Assembly: GCA_003045065.1 (NCBI GenBank)
Contig: PSQJ01000004.1
Coordinates: 94,327 to 158,326, forward strand
DNA length: 64,000 bases
Direction of reading: 5' to 3'
Origin: Candidatus Liberibacter europaeus
Lineage (GTDB): Bacteria; Pseudomonadota; Alphaproteobacteria; Rhizobiales; Rhizobiaceae
Below, piece by piece: positions 41,253-50,947 of the stretch. Numbering within the stretch: position 1 is the first letter of the stretch; each line of letters starts with the position of its first letter. The position numbers and the translations under genes were made by a program. The notes under the pieces are model-generated. The model saw only the letters and a list, made by a program, of their open reading frames with translations. It was not told the origin of the DNA and did not search any database.

Positions 41253-41720
41253 ATGACAAGACATTTTCTTTTATCATTTTTTTACATTATGTTTCTTATA
41301 TCTTCTTGTGGTACTATGCAAATTAATACTGATCAAGAGTCACCAAAGAATAAAGTTATAGTAGGTTATTGGGAAGATCAAAATGGAATTATTTCATATT
41401 TTCAAAAAGATGGCACCTTTAAAACCATGTCTACCGATGGTTCTAATACCATTTTAGCAACAGGTTTTTATCAATACAAATCATATCAAAATATAGAAAT
41501 TAATCTCACCTCTCTAATAAGAAATACTTCAGAAATAATTGAGTGTACGTTAATAAAAAGCAATAAATTAAGTTGTATTTCCTCAAATAAGGGTCAGTTC
41601 TATCTTGAACGTACACACCTAACATCACAACCAATTCCTCCTAATAAGTCACAAAAAGATCTAATTTCTGTGCCAGAAGATCCTACAGCGCCCCCTATAT
41701 CAGTTATATTTTATAAGTAA
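41253..41720 (+). CDS. omp10: outer-membrane lipoprotein, Omp10 family
   Basis: A signal peptide with lipobox FLISSC precedes a mature domain whose pattern VGYWEDQNGIISYF, FKTMSTDGSN, ATGFYQYKS, IEINLTSLIRNT, CTLIKSNKLSCISSNKGQFYLERT lines up, by memory, with Brucella Omp10. It should be a lipid-anchored outer-membrane protein. A GGGAGG site lies upstream; a GTG one codon before the ATG is an equally possible start. The C-terminus is Pro-rich. It precedes hemH, the rhizobial neighbour order. Confidence 0.85.
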   Translation: MTRHFLLSFFYIMFLISSCGTMQINTDQESPKNKVIVGYWEDQNGIISYFQKDGTFKTMSTDGSNTILATGFYQYKSYQNIEINLTSLIRNTSEIIECTLIKSNKLSCISSNKGQFYLERTHLTSQPIPPNKSQKDLISVPEDPTAPPISVIFYK

Positions 41721-41986
41721 AATTTAGATATATGCAGATTGATTATTATTATAAAAAGATGATCAATGAAATATTCCAATATAAATTTGGACAATATACA
41801 AAAAAATATAGTAATACGAAATGGTAATGTATTATAAATAAATGTTGAGCAATTAAATTATAAAATGACAATGTATGGATTTTATTGTTTTGTGACACCT
41901 CTAATTTCCCTTGGGATATAAAGTTTAGACGACATTTTTTATTAAATATTTCAAATCATATACTAAAGAAAAGATACAGCCCGATA

Positions 41987-43042
41987 ATGTTAGATTGTAG
42001 TATACATAATAATAGTACTGGTACATCTGATCCACATGCTAATTATGACGTTAAATTTGGAAAAATTGGCGTTTTAATAATGAATCTCGGAACACCAGAT
42101 GGATATGACTTTTTTTCTCTACGTCGCTATCTAAGAGAATTTCTCCTTGATAAGCGCGTGGTTGAGTTACCATCTTGGCAATGGTGGCCAATTCTATTTG
42201 GAATAATTCTCAATGTAAGACCCCAAAAAATCAAACATTACTATGCTAAAGTGTGGAATACTAAAGATAATGAGAGCATTTTACGAACCCATACACGAAA
42301 TCAAGCCACTAATCTATCTAAAAGATTTGAAAATACTCCTTATATAGTAGTTGAATGGGCAATGAGATATGGCAAACCGTCAATAGATAATACCATTGAT
42401 AATCTCAAGAAAAAAGGTTGTGACCGAATTCTTTTATTTCCTCTTTATCCACAATATTCAGCGGCTACCACAGCAACTGCACAAGATAAAGCTTTTAAAA
42501 AAATGATGAGCATGCGTTGGTTACCAAGCTTAAGAGTTGTTCCTCCATATTACGATAATACAAATTATATTTTAGCATTGACTAATTCAATAAAATCACA
42601 CTTAACATCACTAAAATGGGAACCTGAAATACTTTTAGCATCATTCCACGGAATGCCAATTTCTTATTGTCTAAATGGAGATCCTTATAGCTGTCACTGT
42701 AGAAAGACGGCTCGTCTTATCAAAGAGTCTTTAGAATTAACAGATGAAAATTTTAAATTAAGTTTTCAGTCACGTTTTGGACCATCTGAATGGCTTCAAC
42801 CATATACAGATCAGACAGTTAAACAATTGGCACAAAATGGTATTAAGCGACTTGCTATCATTACCCCTGGTTTTTCTTCGGATTGTCTAGAAACAGATTA
42901 CGAAATTGCACATGAAGTCAAGGAAATATTTATTAGTCACGGTGGAAAACAATTCACACATATTCCATGCCTTAACAGTAGCAATATCAGCATAGATCTT
43001 ATGGAAAAAATAATCCGTCATGAATTAATGGGCTGGATATGA
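41987..43042 (+). CDS. hemH: ferrochelatase
   Basis: Inserts Fe2+ into protoporphyrin IX, the last step to heme. Signatures are GVLIMNLGTPDG, LRRYLREFLLDKRVVE, the catalytic-His motif ASFHGMPISY, CHCRKTARLI and PGFSSDCLETDYEI. The ATG at 41987 gives 351 aa, the normal length; an open extension upstream begins with TTG and is unlike homologues. Confidence 0.94.
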   Translation: MLDCSIHNNSTGTSDPHANYDVKFGKIGVLIMNLGTPDGYDFFSLRRYLREFLLDKRVVELPSWQWWPILFGIILNVRPQKIKHYYAKVWNTKDNESILRTHTRNQATNLSKRFENTPYIVVEWAMRYGKPSIDNTIDNLKKKGCDRILLFPLYPQYSAATTATAQDKAFKKMMSMRWLPSLRVVPPYYDNTNYILALTNSIKSHLTSLKWEPEILLASFHGMPISYCLNGDPYSCHCRKTARLIKESLELTDENFKLSFQSRFGPSEWLQPYTDQTVKQLAQNGIKRLAIITPGFSSDCLETDYEIAHEVKEIFISHGGKQFTHIPCLNSSNISIDLMEKIIRHELMGWI

Positions 43043-43124
43043 TAATGACTAAAATCAATGTAAACGATTAATTTAAAGAGTATATATCAAATAAACTTGC
43101 ATATTTTATGATATCTATAAAAAA

Positions 43125-43763
43125 TTAACGAATTCCAATAAACTTATGAACTTGCATGCTAATACGCCACTGAGGATGTTTAAAACAGTAATCTATCGCT
43201 AAGTTTGTATTTTTTTCAAGATCAATACCGTCCATTGGCTGTAACGAAAACCTTTCAAAATCAAACATACTGTAACGATTTGGATGAGCGTCTAATTGTG
43301 GAAATACCAATTTCAATTCATTGCCCTTCTTAATTTTTATATCACATCCGCCTTTAGGGCTAACACATATCCAATCAATTCCCTCAGGAGGTTCAATTGT
43401 ACCATTGGTCTCAACAGCAATTTCAAAATTACGTTGATGTAATGCTTTAATTAACGGAGCATCTACTTGCAATAAGGGCTCTCCTCCTGTCAAAACACAA
43501 TAACGATGTTCATTATTCTCTAATCCGATCCATTCTCCCGCAATAACATCAGCTAGTTCTTCAGCACTATATCGACCACCCATAGTACCGTTTGTGCCTA
43601 CAAAATCAGTGTCACAAAAACGACACTGTGCATAAGCACGATCCTTTTCTCTTCCCGACCAAAGGTTACAACCAGAAAATCTACAAAAAACAGAAACGCG
43701 ACCTACATCAGCCCCTTCTCCCTGAAGAGTCAGGAAAATTTCTTTTACGGAATAAAATTTCAT
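43125..43763 (-). CDS. queE: 7-carboxy-7-deazaguanine synthase
   Basis: Radical-SAM enzyme of queuosine biosynthesis that rearranges carboxy-tetrahydropterin. The cluster-binding cysteines have the QueE-specific spacing CX14CX2C (SGCNLWSG...CRFCDTDF), LTGGEPLLQVD and VETNGTIEPP follow. Length of 212 aa is slightly short but spans all motifs. The other queuosine genes are not in this window. Confidence 0.93.
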   Translation of the reverse strand: MKFYSVKEIFLTLQGEGADVGRVSVFCRFSGCNLWSGREKDRAYAQCRFCDTDFVGTNGTMGGRYSAEELADVIAGEWIGLENNEHRYCVLTGGEPLLQVDAPLIKALHQRNFEIAVETNGTIEPPEGIDWICVSPKGGCDIKIKKGNELKLVFPQLDAHPNRYSMFDFERFSLQPMDGIDLEKNTNLAIDYCFKHPQWRISMQVHKFIGIR

Positions 43764-44175
43764 TTATTCAATGTCCTACCATCCAATTTAAATATATATA
43801 AAAATCAATATCTTGATTTCGTTTTACATCAATTTATAAGCTTTTGATATTGCATTATACCGTATGATAATTCTTGCTGTGCTATCAAATTAAAAACATA
43901 TTTGCTTAATTTTCTAAAATAATAACACAATTTTTTAATTATAATCTACCATGATCAAGCTCATAAATATGATCTATTATCGCAAACATTAGCAAATAAT
44001 CATAATCAATCACTATAGCAATACAAAATATAATCATATAAATTATAGATTTTACTGAATATATCAATTATTTCTATCCAACAAATTTCATAACAAATTA
44101 TATTATTATAACAAATATACCACTGATTTTTAATGAAAAAATTATCGCATGAATAGAAAATATAAAATCGTAAAA
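43764..44175. other. spacer between queE and ubiA
   Basis: About 410 bp of very AT-rich sequence. I see no frame, RNA or repeat worth naming; it should hold the queE promoter and the ubiA 3' end. Confidence 0.6.
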
Positions 44176-45099
44176 TTAATTAATAAGCAATAAAGACATA
44201 ATCAAACCAAGAAAAATTAACATCCCTAAGGTATCATTTTTTTTGAAAGCTATAAAACACTTATCTGGACTAGAAGTGTCAAGTACAACTATCTGCCATA
44301 CCAATAAATATAAAACAACTAGCATACCAATCCAAGCACAAATATTTACATGAACAAAATAAAGCACAAACATAAACAACAAAATAAACATACCGTATAA
44401 AAAAAATAACCATAATTTTGTGTTGTGCCCAAAAAACCTAGCTGTAGAACCTAGGCCTATCAATTCGTCATCTTCTTTATCTTGATGTGCATATATCGTA
44501 TCATATCCAATAACCCAACAAATTGTTCCTATATAAAGCAAGATAGTAACCCATGAAATAGTGCCATATAAAGCACTCCACCCTACGAGAATTCCTCCTG
44601 AAAAACAAAAACCTAGAACAATTTGAGGATAATTTATAAGACGCTTTGTAAATGGATATAAGATAACAATTGCTAACAACATACATCCCAAAAAAATTGT
44701 AAAATAATTAAATTTAATTAATACTATAAAACCAATTAAAAGCTGTAAAAATGCAAAAATATAGGCCTGTAAACGGCTACACCTTCCTGATGGTAAAGGG
44801 CGAGATTGTGTGCGATAAACCTGCAAGTCAATATTTTGATCCACCAGATCATTCCAAGTACATCCAGCACCACGCATGACGATTGAACCAATAATACAAA
44901 GAAATATATACCACAAAACTAACGACCAAGACAGTATTCCAGACCTTTTAAAAGAATGTGCAGCAAGTACGATAGACCAAAGACAAGGCCAAGCTAATAG
45001 ACGCCATCCAGTCGGACGATCCCACCTTGCCAACTGCACATAGGGATAAATTGCCGAGTCCACAATACGACGACGAAGATAATCACATAAAGAAAACAT
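44176..45099 (-). CDS. ubiA: 4-hydroxybenzoate polyprenyltransferase
   Basis: Membrane prenyltransferase that adds the polyprenyl tail to 4-hydroxybenzoate in ubiquinone synthesis. Both Asp-rich motifs are present: NDLVDQNID on the first side and YDTIYAHQDKEDD on the second, among eight or nine hydrophobic helices. Length of 307 aa is normal. It is divergent from purD and feeds the same pathway as ubiG at 461. Confidence 0.95.
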   Translation of the reverse strand: MFSLCDYLRRRIVDSAIYPYVQLARWDRPTGWRLLAWPCLWSIVLAAHSFKRSGILSWSLVLWYIFLCIIGSIVMRGAGCTWNDLVDQNIDLQVYRTQSRPLPSGRCSRLQAYIFAFLQLLIGFIVLIKFNYFTIFLGCMLLAIVILYPFTKRLINYPQIVLGFCFSGGILVGWSALYGTISWVTILLYIGTICWVIGYDTIYAHQDKEDDELIGLGSTARFFGHNTKLWLFFLYGMFILLFMFVLYFVHVNICAWIGMLVVLYLLVWQIVVLDTSSPDKCFIAFKKNDTLGMLIFLGLIMSLLLIN

Positions 45100-45437
45100 T
45101 TTTTATATTTAAAACCCCAATTTTACCTAAGCCCATACTTTAAAAAATAAATATTATACCTAATATAATTTCAAGTATGTGAATGTACTAATTTAGATCA
45201 ATCAAAATTCCAACAATTACAATCATATTTGTATATTGATTTTATATTAAAAAGATTATGATAATAATTGGTATTATCACAGTGAAGTTCATGCTATCAT
45301 AACTAGTAGTTATGTTTAATATTTTTGTGATATACAAATTTAGTTGCTAGTGAATCTATGATTTTGAGAGTGATTTAGATGTTATTTCACTTATTTAATT
45401 AAAAACATACATTTTTTTAACGGGGGATCATAGAATA
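45100..45437. other. divergent ubiA/purD intergenic region
   Basis: About 340 bp; must contain promoters for both genes, none assigned with confidence. A GGGGGA ribosome site for purD is at its end. Confidence 0.5.
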
Positions 45438-46703
45438 TTGAAAGTACTATTGATTGGTTCTGGGGGACGAGAACATGCTCTAGCTTGGAAAATAGCAGAA
45501 TCACCATTATTATCAGAATTATGGTCTATACCAGGTAATCCTGGTATTGCAGAACATGCTCAGTGCGTTTCCATTGATATACAAGACAATCCTGCAATTA
45601 TTAAATTCTGCCAAGATAAAAAGATAGATCTGGTTGTTATTGGTCCGGAATTGCCAATAGTAAACGGTATAACTGATGCGTTGAATTCTGCTGGTTTTGC
45701 AGTTTTTGGACCTTCTAAAGCAGCGGCTCAACTTGAATCTTCCAAATCATTTGCTAAAAATTTCTGTTTAAAGTATGGGATTCCTACCGCTAAATATCGT
45801 CATTTTTCTGATCAAGCAATAGCTAATGATTACGTTAAAACACAAAAAATGCCCATTGTAATTAAAGCTGACGGAATTTTTGCTGGCAAGGGAGTAGTTG
45901 TTGCAACAACTTTAGATGAATCTTTAGAGGCAATTAATCGATGTTTTAAACAAATAAATTCAACCGTAGTAATAGAAGATTATCTTGAAGGTTATGAAGT
46001 TAGTTTCTTCGCAATTTGTGATGGAGAAAATGCAGTACCTTTTGCGACGGCAAGAGATCATAAACGGCTTAAAGATGGCAACCTTGGTCCCAATACCGGA
46101 GGAATGGGAGCCTATTCTCCCTCATCAGGAATATCAAGTGAATTGTATTCTAATATTATCAAGTCAATTATCAATCCAACAATTGAAGGGATGCAAAAAG
46201 AAGGTATTCCTTTTCAAGGAGTTCTATTTGCTGGGCTTATGATTACCAGTAGTGGTCCATATCTAATTGAATATAATGTGCGTTTTGGCGACCCTGAATG
46301 TCAAGTTATGATGATGAGACTAAAGAGTGATATATTAAAGATTATGCATTCATGCACTAATGGCACACTACAGGATGTTATTATAGATTGGATGGCAGAA
46401 TATGCCCTAACCGTTGTTGTCGCTACGAAAGGCTATCCTGATAATTATCATAAAGGGAGCTTGATTAAAGCACTTCCTCAAGAAAAGCCAGGCACCAAAT
46501 TATTTCACGGGGGAACAGGAATAATTAATAATTATCTGGTAGCTAATGGTGGTAGAGTATTAGGTGCAACTGCATCAGGAAAAACTATAAAAGAAGCACG
46601 GGAACGAGCATACCGTATGGTGAATGATATTGATTGGGATCATGGTTTTTGGCGTACAGATATAGGCTTAAATGGTATCAATGTAAATTGTAAAATAGAT
46701 TAA
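45438..46703 (+). CDS. purD: phosphoribosylamine--glycine ligase
   Basis: Second step of purine synthesis; ATP-grasp ligase. The start KVLLIGSGGREHALAWK and the ATP-grasp motifs NTGGMGAYSP, EYNVRFGDPECQ are diagnostic; length is 421 aa. The codon at the expected start is TTG, not ATG, preceded by GGGGGA about 11 bases upstream; no upstream ATG is in frame nearby, so a TTG start is likely and may lower expression. Confidence 0.95.
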   Translation: MKVLLIGSGGREHALAWKIAESPLLSELWSIPGNPGIAEHAQCVSIDIQDNPAIIKFCQDKKIDLVVIGPELPIVNGITDALNSAGFAVFGPSKAAAQLESSKSFAKNFCLKYGIPTAKYRHFSDQAIANDYVKTQKMPIVIKADGIFAGKGVVVATTLDESLEAINRCFKQINSTVVIEDYLEGYEVSFFAICDGENAVPFATARDHKRLKDGNLGPNTGGMGAYSPSSGISSELYSNIIKSIINPTIEGMQKEGIPFQGVLFAGLMITSSGPYLIEYNVRFGDPECQVMMMRLKSDILKIMHSCTNGTLQDVIIDWMAEYALTVVVATKGYPDNYHKGSLIKALPQEKPGTKLFHGGTGIINNYLVANGGRVLGATASGKTIKEARERAYRMVNDIDWDHGFWRTDIGLNGINVNCKID

Positions 46704-46757
46704 TAAAGAATTATATAATTTATATAACAAGAAAATTTTATATATGTGAGATTTGAT

Positions 46758-47075
46758 ATGCGTTATTTAGTTTTAGCATTATTGCTGTATATTTCAGCAA
46801 GTAGCAATATAGTGAGAGCACAGTCGATTCTATACATACGTTCTCCTATAATCAACAGTAATTCTATAATCTATATTAAGTGTCCAGATTGCAATTTGAA
46901 AAAAGAAAAAGACACCTCTCGCTCCATTAATAAAGTGTTTTCCTCAATTAAAAAAGACATCATTAAAGGAAAAAATGTTGAGATATATACTGATAACTTT
47001 ATGAGGGAAGAAGAAACTTTTATTAAAGATATTTGGCAAGATAAAGTAAAGGCAGATAAACCAAAACATAATTAA
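46758..47075 (+). CDS. small secreted protein, HPE1-like candidate
   Basis: A 105-aa protein with a clear Sec signal (MRYLVLALLLYISASSNIVRAQ) and a short mature domain with the pair CPDC near residue 40. The pattern SIIYIKCPDCNLKK...FIKDIWQDK recalls the rhizobial family annotated as plant virulence effector HPE1-like, which also has a CxxC after a short beta segment. This is from memory and at low similarity. The ATG at 46758 is chosen over a GTG four codons earlier because the signal peptide then has normal length. It sits between purD and bcp. Confidence 0.6.
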   Translation: MRYLVLALLLYISASSNIVRAQSILYIRSPIINSNSIIYIKCPDCNLKKEKDTSRSINKVFSSIKKDIIKGKNVEIYTDNFMREEETFIKDIWQDKVKADKPKHN

Positions 47076-47474
47076 TTATGATGATAAAAATAAAGTCTAA
47101 TTTGTAAATGATTTTAAGTTACTAATTAAGTAATGGTAATAAATTAAAAGCAAAAAAATATCAAATTAAAATCATATTTAATCAAGGTTATTAATCAAAA
47201 AACCTTTAAGATATATTAATTGATCCAAGTATCAAATATTTATTACAGATAAAAAAGTAATATCAATGCCTGTTTTAATTATTGTGTTATCATATAATGA
47301 GGAAAATAAATTTTTATGATTATATAGAATGAATCTTTAATAAAGAAATTAATTAGACCAGTCTATTAAATATATTATCACATTAAACCATATAGCTCAT
47401 GGTTATATAATAAATGAGAGATAATATAAACTTGATCTTTTACACTATGCCAAATAAAAGGGGAAAAATCCACA
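47076..47474. other. spacer upstream of bcp
   Basis: About 400 bp, AT-rich, with no gene, hairpin or repeat I can support. The bcp ribosome site GGGG lies at the end. Confidence 0.55.
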
Positions 47475-47951
47475 ATGACATATACACCTTTATCTGCAGG
47501 CGATCAGGCTCCTGACTTCACTCTTCCGAGCACTTGTGAAAAAAAAATTGCCTTATCTGAGCTAAAAGGATCAAAAGTAGTTCTTTATTTTTATCCTAAA
47601 GATGATACAAGCGGATGTACTATTGAAGCAAGGGAATTTAGCGAATTGAAGAATGATTTTGACAAAGAATCTACTATAGTAATTGGAGTATCACCTGATT
47701 CTATTCAAAGTCATGAAAAATTTTGTAAAAAATATGATCTTTCTATTATACTCATTTCCGATGAATCCAAAATATCTTTAAATGCATATGGTGTTTGGAA
47801 AGAGAAAATCATGTTTGGAAGACAATATATGGGAGTAGAAAGAACCACTTTCCTTATTGATGAAAGAGGAATTATATCCAAAATATGGAATAAAATAAAA
47901 GTTAAAGGTCATGCACATGAGGTATTGAATTATTTGAGGAATCCATCTTAA
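47475..47951 (+). CDS. bcp: thioredoxin-dependent peroxiredoxin, Bcp/PrxQ type
   Basis: Reduces hydrogen peroxide and organic peroxides. The peroxidatic Cys is C48 in DDTSGCTIEAREF. The usual PrxQ resolving Cys five residues on is Arg, but C84 (EKFCKKYDL) is 36 residues later, the spacing of the PrxQ subgroup whose resolving Cys is in helix 3. So either it is a two-Cys enzyme of that subgroup or a 1-Cys type; the sequence favours the former possibility. No signal peptide is visible, though I recall the Liberibacter protein being reported as secreted. Length is 158 aa. Confidence 0.93.
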   Translation: MTYTPLSAGDQAPDFTLPSTCEKKIALSELKGSKVVLYFYPKDDTSGCTIEAREFSELKNDFDKESTIVIGVSPDSIQSHEKFCKKYDLSIILISDESKISLNAYGVWKEKIMFGRQYMGVERTTFLIDERGIISKIWNKIKVKGHAHEVLNYLRNPS

Positions 47952-48228
47952 TTAAATCATTTCACCAAACCAGAATTTTGCACAAAGCAATTTATCTTAT
48001 TAACCTTATTAATTCGCCAGGATAAGGATTAATATATTTATTTTATTTATTGTTTTTCCAACCATCCATGATAATTTATTTAACTTATCTTAATGAAATA
48101 CACTTGATTATGTTTTTGCAATTTAATTAATCGTACTATTTATGTGGAAAATTCGGAACATGTATATCTAAATTGATAATTTTTTGCGAATTTGATTAGT
48201 AAATATTTTTATTTCTGGGGGTAAATTT

Positions 48229-48486
48229 ATGATTGATATCATTCAAAACGATACACAAGATCAGTTGCGTGCTTTTGTTGATCGCCTTGAACGTCTTGAA
48301 GAAGAAAAAAAGATAGTTTCTGAAAACATTAAAGATGTCTATGCCGAAGCTAAAGCGAATGGTTTTGATATTAAGGCTATAAAAAAAATTGTCTTATTGC
48401 GTAAAAAAGACGAACAAGAATGGATGGAAGAGGAACAAATTCTAGAAGTTTACTTACGTGCTCTGGGCATGCTTAAAGATGAATAA
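48229..48486 (+). CDS. gapR: GapR (DUF2312) DNA-binding protein
   Basis: A small nucleoid-associated protein of alphaproteobacteria that binds AT-rich, overtwisted DNA and helps topoisomerases and chromosome organisation. All 85 aa align with the DUF2312 pattern: [53 protein letters not shown] precedes the ATG at good spacing. It is isolated between spacers of about 280 and 160 bp. Confidence 0.93.
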   Translation: MIDIIQNDTQDQLRAFVDRLERLEEEKKIVSENIKDVYAEAKANGFDIKAIKKIVLLRKKDEQEWMEEEQILEVYLRALGMLKDE

Positions 48487-48646
48487 ATCAATTGTAAAAA
48501 CTGATTTAAATTGGCATTTTGTAAAAATCAAAAAAATCACATAAAAGTATATTTTTTATGGATATATTATTATACATGTTGTATAATCGGGCAGTGAGGG
48601 AGTTTATAGTCGTCGGATATCTTCATAAAAATTTTGGAATAATTCG

Positions 48647-50947
48647 ATGGTATCGCAAGCAGGTACATTCTTCCCTATATTTTTGGGTCATATTCAAGAT
48701 AAGCTGATTTCAGAGATTTCGAAGCGCCCTACTGTATCTCGTGAAGAGAGCTATTACAGACAAGAAATTAAAAAAATATCAACGGTTGATGAGTTTTTAA
48801 AAGATCATAGACTTGTGAGTTATGCTTTAAAAGCTCATAATTTGTCGGATATACTGCGTGAAAAAACTTTAATACGTAAGATTTTAGAAAGTGATCCTAA
48901 TGATTCAAAGAGCTTGATAAATATTAATAGTAAATTTAAAAAATTCGCTCAATCTTTCGATTTTTCACTATCTCATACACCTAAGAGTATTCAAAGTGGC
49001 ATACAACAAGAAAGATTGATATCACGTTACAAAAATTATTTTCTAATAAATGAAAATGATGTTTTTGCAAAAAGCGAATATTTTAGGAATAATGCCAAAA
49101 AGATAACTTCTATTGATCAACTGATAAATAATAAGCGTTTATTAGATTATGTTCTCAAATCTTTTGATATTGATCATAAACATATATCTCTTCCTTTTTT
49201 AAAAGAAGTTATGACTTATGGACTTGATCATCCTGATAAATTTTTTACAAAATCTAAAGACAGTCGTTTTCGACAAATTGCAGAATATTTTCATATTAAA
49301 TCAAATAATCCTTTAAACAAGGAAACTAGTATTTTAACAAAAAATCAGATAGAAAATATCGTTAATAAATATCTTGATCGTACAACATATTTTGTTCCAG
49401 AGAAAAATATTCCTTATGAGCGTTCTTATTATGAATCTACAATTGGCTCCATTTCTTCAATTAAACAACTTGTACAAGATCCAATACTCTTTAAAATTGT
49501 TAAATTAGCTTTATCGATAGATTCAAGAATTAGTTCTAATCATTTTTTAAAACTTTTAATGGATAAAAATAAAAGTATTATTCAAATAAAAGATTTTTTT
49601 CACACTGACTTTATTAATAAAAATTTCACTAATAAAATTCAAACAAATGAACAAATTAAACAACTACTAGATTTATATGAGAAAAATTGCAATAAATCTC
49701 GCAATGAAACAATTAGATTGTCTATAGCAAACTATCAAAAAAGCTTGACATCTATTAGTTCTGTTGATGAGTTTTTGCAACAAAAAAGCAATTTTTCTTC
49801 TAAGACAAATTATAACAAACCTATAACACCATTAGAAGTAGCGTTAAGAGCATACGATATTAACATAAATGATACTTATAAGTGTACATTGCGTGATATC
49901 CTAACCAGTGACCCTTCTGATCCGAATAGTTACGTTAATAAATCCCACAATACGAATTTTATAAACTTTAACCACGCATTTAATTTTGATAAAAAAGGTA
50001 AGCCTAAGCACATACCAATGGTACATTCGCCATCAACAAAAATAGACTATATAAAAAGTTATACCTATAATAAAATGAACCATTATATCAATAATAAAAA
50101 AACTTTTTTAACTAAAACAGAACAAAGTAGATTAGAAAAGAAGATTGATGAAGATGTTGATTATTATGTAAGTAATATTGATGAAATTGATTCTTTTGAA
50201 AAGCTGATTGCAGATAAAAGGCTAATGAATATAGTACTGGAGTCTAAAGGTATTGACGACTCAAGTAAGATATCACAAGAATTTTTAAAGCGTATATTTC
50301 AATCTGATTTAAAAGATCGTAAAAGTTTTGCCAATAAATATAATGATAATCGTTACAAAGAGATTATGTATTCATTTGATTTTGATTCAATCAACAATAG
50401 TTTTGATAAAAACAATGGAAAAGTACAGAATAACATACGTATCAATAACACTGTATCAGCATATAAACATCAAATACTTGAGAGTGAGATAGCTAAAACT
50501 AATCCGGATATGGAGATGGCGCTTTATTTTCAACGCACCGTCCCTCATATTGGTAATATGTACGAAATTCTAGCAGATAGAAACATCTTTCAAGTTATTT
50601 CTAAAACGCTTAAATTGCCAATACATTTTTCAGCTTTAGATCAAAAAAAACAAGTTAGTACATTACAAAAATACATTAATTTAAAAGATTTTAAAGATCC
50701 AAAAAAAGTACAACAATTTCTATATAAATTTAACTCATCCATTATGACTAATTATGAGCAAAATACCTCATTATTTACCTCAACAAATAGGCAAGATAAT
50801 CTGCAAAACTATGATTTTCATGAAATAATGCCACTTTCGTTGAATAATAAAGAAAAATTATCTATAGCGAATGTTTTTAGCAATAATTCCCACAATTCTA
50901 ACTTTGTTAACGCAGCTCTTCGGCTTAAAAACAGAGGTTTTTCGTAA
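48647..50947 (+). CDS. DUF1217 protein with about six tandem repeats (flagellum-associated family)
   Basis: A 766-aa protein built from DUF1217 units of about 110-130 aa. Units begin with an I/T-S-S/T-V-D-E-F/L pattern (KKISTVDEFLKDHRLVSYAL, KKITSIDQLINNKRLLDYVL, GSISSIKQLVQDP, TSISSVDEFLQ, DEIDSFEKLIADKRLMNIVL, and a diverged last unit) and end with a DP-D-SF/Y-N...F...F-F pattern. In rhizobia the family is encoded in flagellar clusters and is thought to be flagellum-related; here no flagellar gene is adjacent. The upstream region is AT-rich with no strong ribosome site, so the ATG at 48647 is chosen for MVSQAGTFFPIF, which opens as in homologues. Confidence 0.8.
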   Translation: MVSQAGTFFPIFLGHIQDKLISEISKRPTVSREESYYRQEIKKISTVDEFLKDHRLVSYALKAHNLSDILREKTLIRKILESDPNDSKSLININSKFKKFAQSFDFSLSHTPKSIQSGIQQERLISRYKNYFLINENDVFAKSEYFRNNAKKITSIDQLINNKRLLDYVLKSFDIDHKHISLPFLKEVMTYGLDHPDKFFTKSKDSRFRQIAEYFHIKSNNPLNKETSILTKNQIENIVNKYLDRTTYFVPEKNIPYERSYYESTIGSISSIKQLVQDPILFKIVKLALSIDSRISSNHFLKLLMDKNKSIIQIKDFFHTDFINKNFTNKIQTNEQIKQLLDLYEKNCNKSRNETIRLSIANYQKSLTSISSVDEFLQQKSNFSSKTNYNKPITPLEVALRAYDININDTYKCTLRDILTSDPSDPNSYVNKSHNTNFINFNHAFNFDKKGKPKHIPMVHSPSTKIDYIKSYTYNKMNHYINNKKTFLTKTEQSRLEKKIDEDVDYYVSNIDEIDSFEKLIADKRLMNIVLESKGIDDSSKISQEFLKRIFQSDLKDRKSFANKYNDNRYKEIMYSFDFDSINNSFDKNNGKVQNNIRINNTVSAYKHQILESEIAKTNPDMEMALYFQRTVPHIGNMYEILADRNIFQVISKTLKLPIHFSALDQKKQVSTLQKYINLKDFKDPKKVQQFLYKFNSSIMTNYEQNTSLFTSTNRQDNLQNYDFHEIMPLSLNNKEKLSIANVFSNNSHNSNFVNAALRLKNRGFS

